A stretch of 64,000 nucleotides of DNA from DASUPK01 sp963797265. GTDB lineage: Bacteria; Actinomycetota; Thermoleophilia; Solirubrobacterales; 70-9. The position numbers and the translations under genes are program-made. Of this stretch, positions 61,074-64,000 are shown piece after piece. Where the stretch lies: the NCBI GenBank assembly GCA_963797265.1, contig CAWCOY010000007.1, positions 49,574 to 113,573 of the forward strand, read 5' to 3'. The first letter of the stretch is position 1; each line of letters opens with the position of its first letter. Under the pieces are notes generated by a model. It saw only the letters and a program-made list of their open reading frames with translations. It ran no database searches and was not told the DNA's origin.

Positions 61074-61616
61074 ATGGCCAAGCGCCGCAACAACGCACAG
61101 CGACTTCGCAACGCCGTCTATGCCATGCCGGCCCGCACCAAGGCGGCGATGCTCCGCGGTATCCGCTCGAACCGCGTCATCGTCGGCGCCTACGTGGACA
61201 AGCGCGGCGGCGTCTGCCCGATGCTCGCCGCCCACCGCAACGGCGGTCGCACCAACTTCGGCACCTTCGCCCGCGCCTGGGACGCCTTCACCGGCGCAAA
61301 GCGGCGCAAGCCCCGCCGCGCGTCCCGTCGCGAGATCCGCACCCTCGAGGGCTACCTCGAGATGTCCCTGATCCGAGACGGCATGGAACTGGACCCCGAG
61401 ACCCACCCGGACCGCTCCCTCGCGGACGAGGTCCGAGACGTTCAGGAAACCCGCCGCCGCCTTGCCGAGGCGGACGCGCGCGATAGCTCGGCTGTTTCGG
61501 TCGAGGACGTGCTCACCACCGCCTACGGCGAGCACTCGCCCACCGAGGACTCAGCAGAGGCCTGGGCCGAACAGCTCGAGCGCGCCGACGCAGGGGCCGA
61601 GCGAGCCGACGCCTAG
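61074..61616 (+). CDS. Hypothetical basic protein
   Basis: 180 aa. The N-terminal half is strongly basic: MAKRRNNAQRLRNAVYAMP, then RGIRSNRVIVGAYVDKRGGVCPM and GGRTNFGTFARAWDAFTGAKRRKPRRASRRE. The C-terminal 80 residues are acidic, with SVEDVLTTAYGEHSPTEDSAEAW. No membrane segment. It may be a DNA- or RNA-associated protein. I recognise no domain. Confidence 0.65.
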   Translation: MAKRRNNAQRLRNAVYAMPARTKAAMLRGIRSNRVIVGAYVDKRGGVCPMLAAHRNGGRTNFGTFARAWDAFTGAKRRKPRRASRREIRTLEGYLEMSLIRDGMELDPETHPDRSLADEVRDVQETRRRLAEADARDSSAVSVEDVLTTAYGEHSPTEDSAEAWAEQLERADAGAERADA

Positions 61617-61638
61617 CCCCCGTGGCTAACTTGCGCCC

Positions 61639-62577
61639 GTGAACCGGGTGCCCTGCCAGCCCCCATTCGTATCCGTGATCGTCCCCGTCCGGGACGGCGA
61701 ATCCACCATCGCCGACTGCCTGGACTCGATCCTCGCAAACGACTACCCGGCGGATCGCCGCGAGGTCGTCGTCGTGGACAACGGCTCGAGTGACGGCACC
61801 ACGGCCCTGATCCAGGCCCGCCCGGTCCGTTACCTGCGAGAGGGAAAGCGCGGAGTCTCCCACGCCCGCAACCGCGGCATCGCCGAGAGCGGCGGCGAGA
61901 TCCTCGCCTTCGTCGACGCCGACTGCCTGGTCGAGCCACAGTGGCTCACCGAGCTCGTCCGCCCCTTCGAGGACCCCGAGACCGGCAGCGTCGCCGGCGA
62001 CCTGCAGCACGCGCCGCCGACCACGGCGGCCGAGCGCCAGGCCGCCCGCATGCTCGGCAACTGGCAGCGCTTCGCCTTCACCTCGAACCCGGCATACCCG
62101 ATCACCGCGAACGCGGCCTACCGCCGCGAGGTCCTGGACCGAATCGGCGGCTTCGACCCCAACATGACCCGCGCCCAGGACGTGGAGCTCGGTCTCCGCT
62201 TCCAGGAGCGCAGCGGCCGCCGCCTCGCCTACGCTGAGCGAGCCACCGCCCACCACCGCCACCGCTCGACCCAGCGCGGCTTCTTCCGCCAGCAGCTCGG
62301 CTGGGCCTACGGCGCCGGCCTGGTCGGCGCGAAGTTCGAAGCGATGGGCGGCCAGCCGGTCAGGCCGCCCAGGATCAGGGACCTCGCCCCCCCGTTGAAA
62401 GGACTCGCGATAGTCATCTGGGCCGGCATCCGCCGTCGCGGCCGCCGGGAGTGGATCGAGGACGCCTGGTTCGACTTCCTCCGCCAGCTCGCCTGGTGGA
62501 TCGGAGCGCGCATCGGCCTGCGCCGTGGCGGCCGCATCTGGGGACCGGGCACCGCCCAGCCCGACAGCTCAACCTAG
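61639..62577 (+). CDS. GT2-family glycosyltransferase
   Basis: 312 aa from GTG 61639. GT-A fold: VSVIVPVRDGESTIADCLDSIL, VVVDNGSSDGT, FVDADC (DxD-type metal site) and FDPNMTRAQDVELGLRFQERSG (ED/QxxRW region). A hydrophobic segment near 250-275 and a basic C-terminus suggest peripheral membrane association. Sugar and acceptor are unknown. Confidence 0.92.
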   Translation: MNRVPCQPPFVSVIVPVRDGESTIADCLDSILANDYPADRREVVVVDNGSSDGTTALIQARPVRYLREGKRGVSHARNRGIAESGGEILAFVDADCLVEPQWLTELVRPFEDPETGSVAGDLQHAPPTTAAERQAARMLGNWQRFAFTSNPAYPITANAAYRREVLDRIGGFDPNMTRAQDVELGLRFQERSGRRLAYAERATAHHRHRSTQRGFFRQQLGWAYGAGLVGAKFEAMGGQPVRPPRIRDLAPPLKGLAIVIWAGIRRRGRREWIEDAWFDFLRQLAWWIGARIGLRRGGRIWGPGTAQPDSST

Positions 62578-63309
62578 TTCGGGCGTGTCCATCGTGTCCC
62601 CGGGTCGCAGGAATGCGATCTCGGGGACCAGGCAGTTCGGCGACGTCCGCAGCAGGAAGCGCACGCTCTCCGCAATGTCCTCCGGCCGGATCATCGCCTC
62701 GGCCGCCACCTGCCCTTTGACGAACTCCGTCATCGGCGTATCGACGAACGCCGGCGCCAGCGCCGTGACCTGAATCCCCTGACCCGCGTTCTCCTTCTGA
62801 GTCGCCTGGGAGAATCCGATCACCGCCGCCTTCGTCGCGGAATAGACCGACAGCCACGGCTGCCCGGCCTTGCCGGAGATCGAGGCCGTGTTCACGATCA
62901 GCGCCTTGCCGTGCTCCGCACCCGCTTCGCGGAGCATCGGCAGGCACTCCCGGGTGGTGAGGATCGTGGCGCGCAGGTTGACCCCCAGCTGCATATCGAC
63001 GTACTTCGTCGTCAGCTCGTGCATCGCCTCACCGATCCCCACGCCGGCGTTGTTGAGGAGCACATCCAGCCGCCCGTACTTCTCCCGGTGCGCCTCGACC
63101 AGCCCCTTGAGCTCGTCCTCGTCGGCCACGTTCGCCGGGACGCTCTGGACCTCGAGGCCACTAGAGCGCAGATCCTCGGCCGCCGCCTCCAGTTTCTCCG
63201 CCCTCCGGGCCGAGACGGTGAGGCCGTATCCGTCCTCACCGAGCGCGCGGGCGATCGCCAGCCCGATCCCGCTCGAACCTCCAGTGATCAGGGCCGCCTT
63301 CTCCGCCAC
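62569..63309 (-). CDS. Short-chain dehydrogenase/reductase
   Basis: 246 aa from GTG 63309, with GGAGAC upstream. ITGGSSGIGLAIARALGEDG, NNAGVGIGEAMHE, NTASISGKAGQP and YSATKAAVIGFSQ (Tyr, Lys). ARRAEKL after beta 2 favours NADP. Overlaps the GT2 3' end by 9 bases. Similar to 3-ketoacyl-ACP reductase-like SDRs of unknown substrate. Confidence 0.92.
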   Translation of the reverse strand: MAEKAALITGGSSGIGLAIARALGEDGYGLTVSARRAEKLEAAAEDLRSSGLEVQSVPANVADEDELKGLVEAHREKYGRLDVLLNNAGVGIGEAMHELTTKYVDMQLGVNLRATILTTRECLPMLREAGAEHGKALIVNTASISGKAGQPWLSVYSATKAAVIGFSQATQKENAGQGIQVTALAPAFVDTPMTEFVKGQVAAEAMIRPEDIAESVRFLLRTSPNCLVPEIAFLRPGDTMDTPELG

Positions 63310-63399
63310 GTCTCCTCTCCACAAAACGGGTCGCGCCTGTCGGCGCGCCCTCGCATTATCTTTAACTGCGGGCGGCACCCTATCGGTGCCATCTCTACG

Positions 63400-64000
63400 A
63401 TGCCGCCCGTGTCCAGGAAGACCATCGCCGCAGCTGCGGCCCTTTGCGCCGTCACCATCGTCGCGGGCTGCGGCGGTTCGGACAATGGCACGGGCAGCCG
63501 CAGCAAGCCCGCGCTCCGGGCCACCGACTTCCCCGCCCCGCACGGCCAAAGCCTCCAGCAGGTCCTGCTCACGGCCTCGAAGGGCCAGCAGGGACCGGTG
63601 GTCGCCCCCGCGGCTGCGATGTTCTACGTCGGCACGAACCGCTTCCCCTTCGGCGTCTTCACCGCCGGCCGCGACCAGATCACCAACGCCCAGGTCGCGA
63701 TCTACGCCGCGCCGGGCAAGGGCGTGAACGGACCCGCGATCGGCCCCTTCCCGGCCCGGATCGAGGACCTCACGACCAAGCCCGCCTTCCGCGCCAAAAC
63801 AACCGCCGACGATCCCAGCGCCGCGCAGGTCGCCTACGTCACCAACATCCCTCTGGACAAGCGCGGCCCGTGGGCGTTCGGTGCATTGATCAAGACCGGC
63901 GGCTCCTTCCAGTACAGCCTGCTGCCCACTCCCCATCCGGTGGGCGAGTACCCGGCGCCGCAGGTCGGCCAGAACGCCCCGATGGTCCACACCCCGACCG
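63400..64000 (+). CDS. Lipoprotein, C-terminus beyond window
   Basis: Open from ATG 63400 to the window edge (200 codons). A signal peptide ends in the lipobox TIVAGCGG, so the mature protein is lipidated at Cys. The visible part has GTNRFPFGVFTAGRDQIT and KRGPWAFGALIKTGG strands and reaches VGQNAPMVHTPT, which resembles the start of a thioredoxin-fold (redoxin) domain. A cell-surface redox role is possible but unproven. Confidence 0.7.
   Translation, partial: MPPVSRKTIAAAAALCAVTIVAGCGGSDNGTGSRSKPALRATDFPAPHGQSLQQVLLTASKGQQGPVVAPAAAMFYVGTNRFPFGVFTAGRDQITNAQVAIYAAPGKGVNGPAIGPFPARIEDLTTKPAFRAKTTADDPSAAQVAYVTNIPLDKRGPWAFGALIKTGGSFQYSLLPTPHPVGEYPAPQVGQNAPMVHTPT

Overview
The window is about 68% GC, densely packed, and uses many GTG/TTG starts with short stop-start overlaps. 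Its housekeeping gene order is actinobacterial: efp-nusB; tlyA-nadK-recN-steA-(membrane protein)-pyrG-NUDIX-xerD, the same order as in Mycobacterium tuberculosis; and recO, dgt, dnaG. Many SnoaL/NTF2-like proteins beginning MSxENVE and ending EALEAAGL, secreted cupredoxin-type proteins, and MSQENVE-style paralog families point to class Thermoleophilia (Solirubrobacterales-like soil actinobacteria). This is an inference from gene content, not a phylogenetic result.

Layout. 1-8.1 kb: end of a cation/proton antiporter, LtrA, a SnoaL protein, then efp-nusB and an isoprenoid block (xseB-like ORF, polyprenyl diphosphate synthase, dxs). 8.1-12.8 kb: a decayed sulfotransferase joined to a TIGR03032 domain, an MFS pump, and a cNMP-domain/FAD oxidoreductase fusion. 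12.8-16.1 kb: a two-component system flanked by two Gly/Ser/Asp-rich exported proteins. 16.2-19.6 kb: an SDR, a large secreted PHM-like/cupredoxin protein and a frameshifted cupredoxin gene. 19.6-24.4 kb: a tandem array of SnoaL-like genes (four intact, one frameshifted, several relics) and a decay zone with a tautomerase and small secreted proteins. 24.4-36.6 kb: accessory DNA marked by three same-orientation dispersed repeats (R1-R3), each with a hairpin. R1-R2 bracket a potassium locus (KdpD/KdpE-like pair, two divergent paralogs of unknown function, Kup). R2-R3 bracket an ECF42-type sigma factor, two DGPF/YCII proteins, an MFS pump and a DHFR-like protein. Three matching promoter-like motifs tie these into a small predicted regulon. 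37.2-54.7 kb: housekeeping genes in conserved order with two inserted cassettes (MarR/MFS/hydrolase, and SnoaL/membrane protein/M20/DUF3866). 54.7-64 kb: SDR, dgt, dnaG, a GNAT, a broken HTH-HTH-HNH gene beside a tRNA-Asn, two glycosyltransferases, an SDR and the start of a lipoprotein.

The most interesting material is in the accessory part: the predicted ECF42 regulon, the SnoaL array with its constant 3-nt junctions, and the R1-R3 repeats whose hairpin stems covary. Other points are a tRNA-Asn with C33 instead of U33, an Fpg with an altered zinc finger, an alpha/beta hydrolase whose nucleophile position is alanine, and genes with no ATG/GTG/TTG start. All functional statements rest on reading motifs by eye; no database search was possible.
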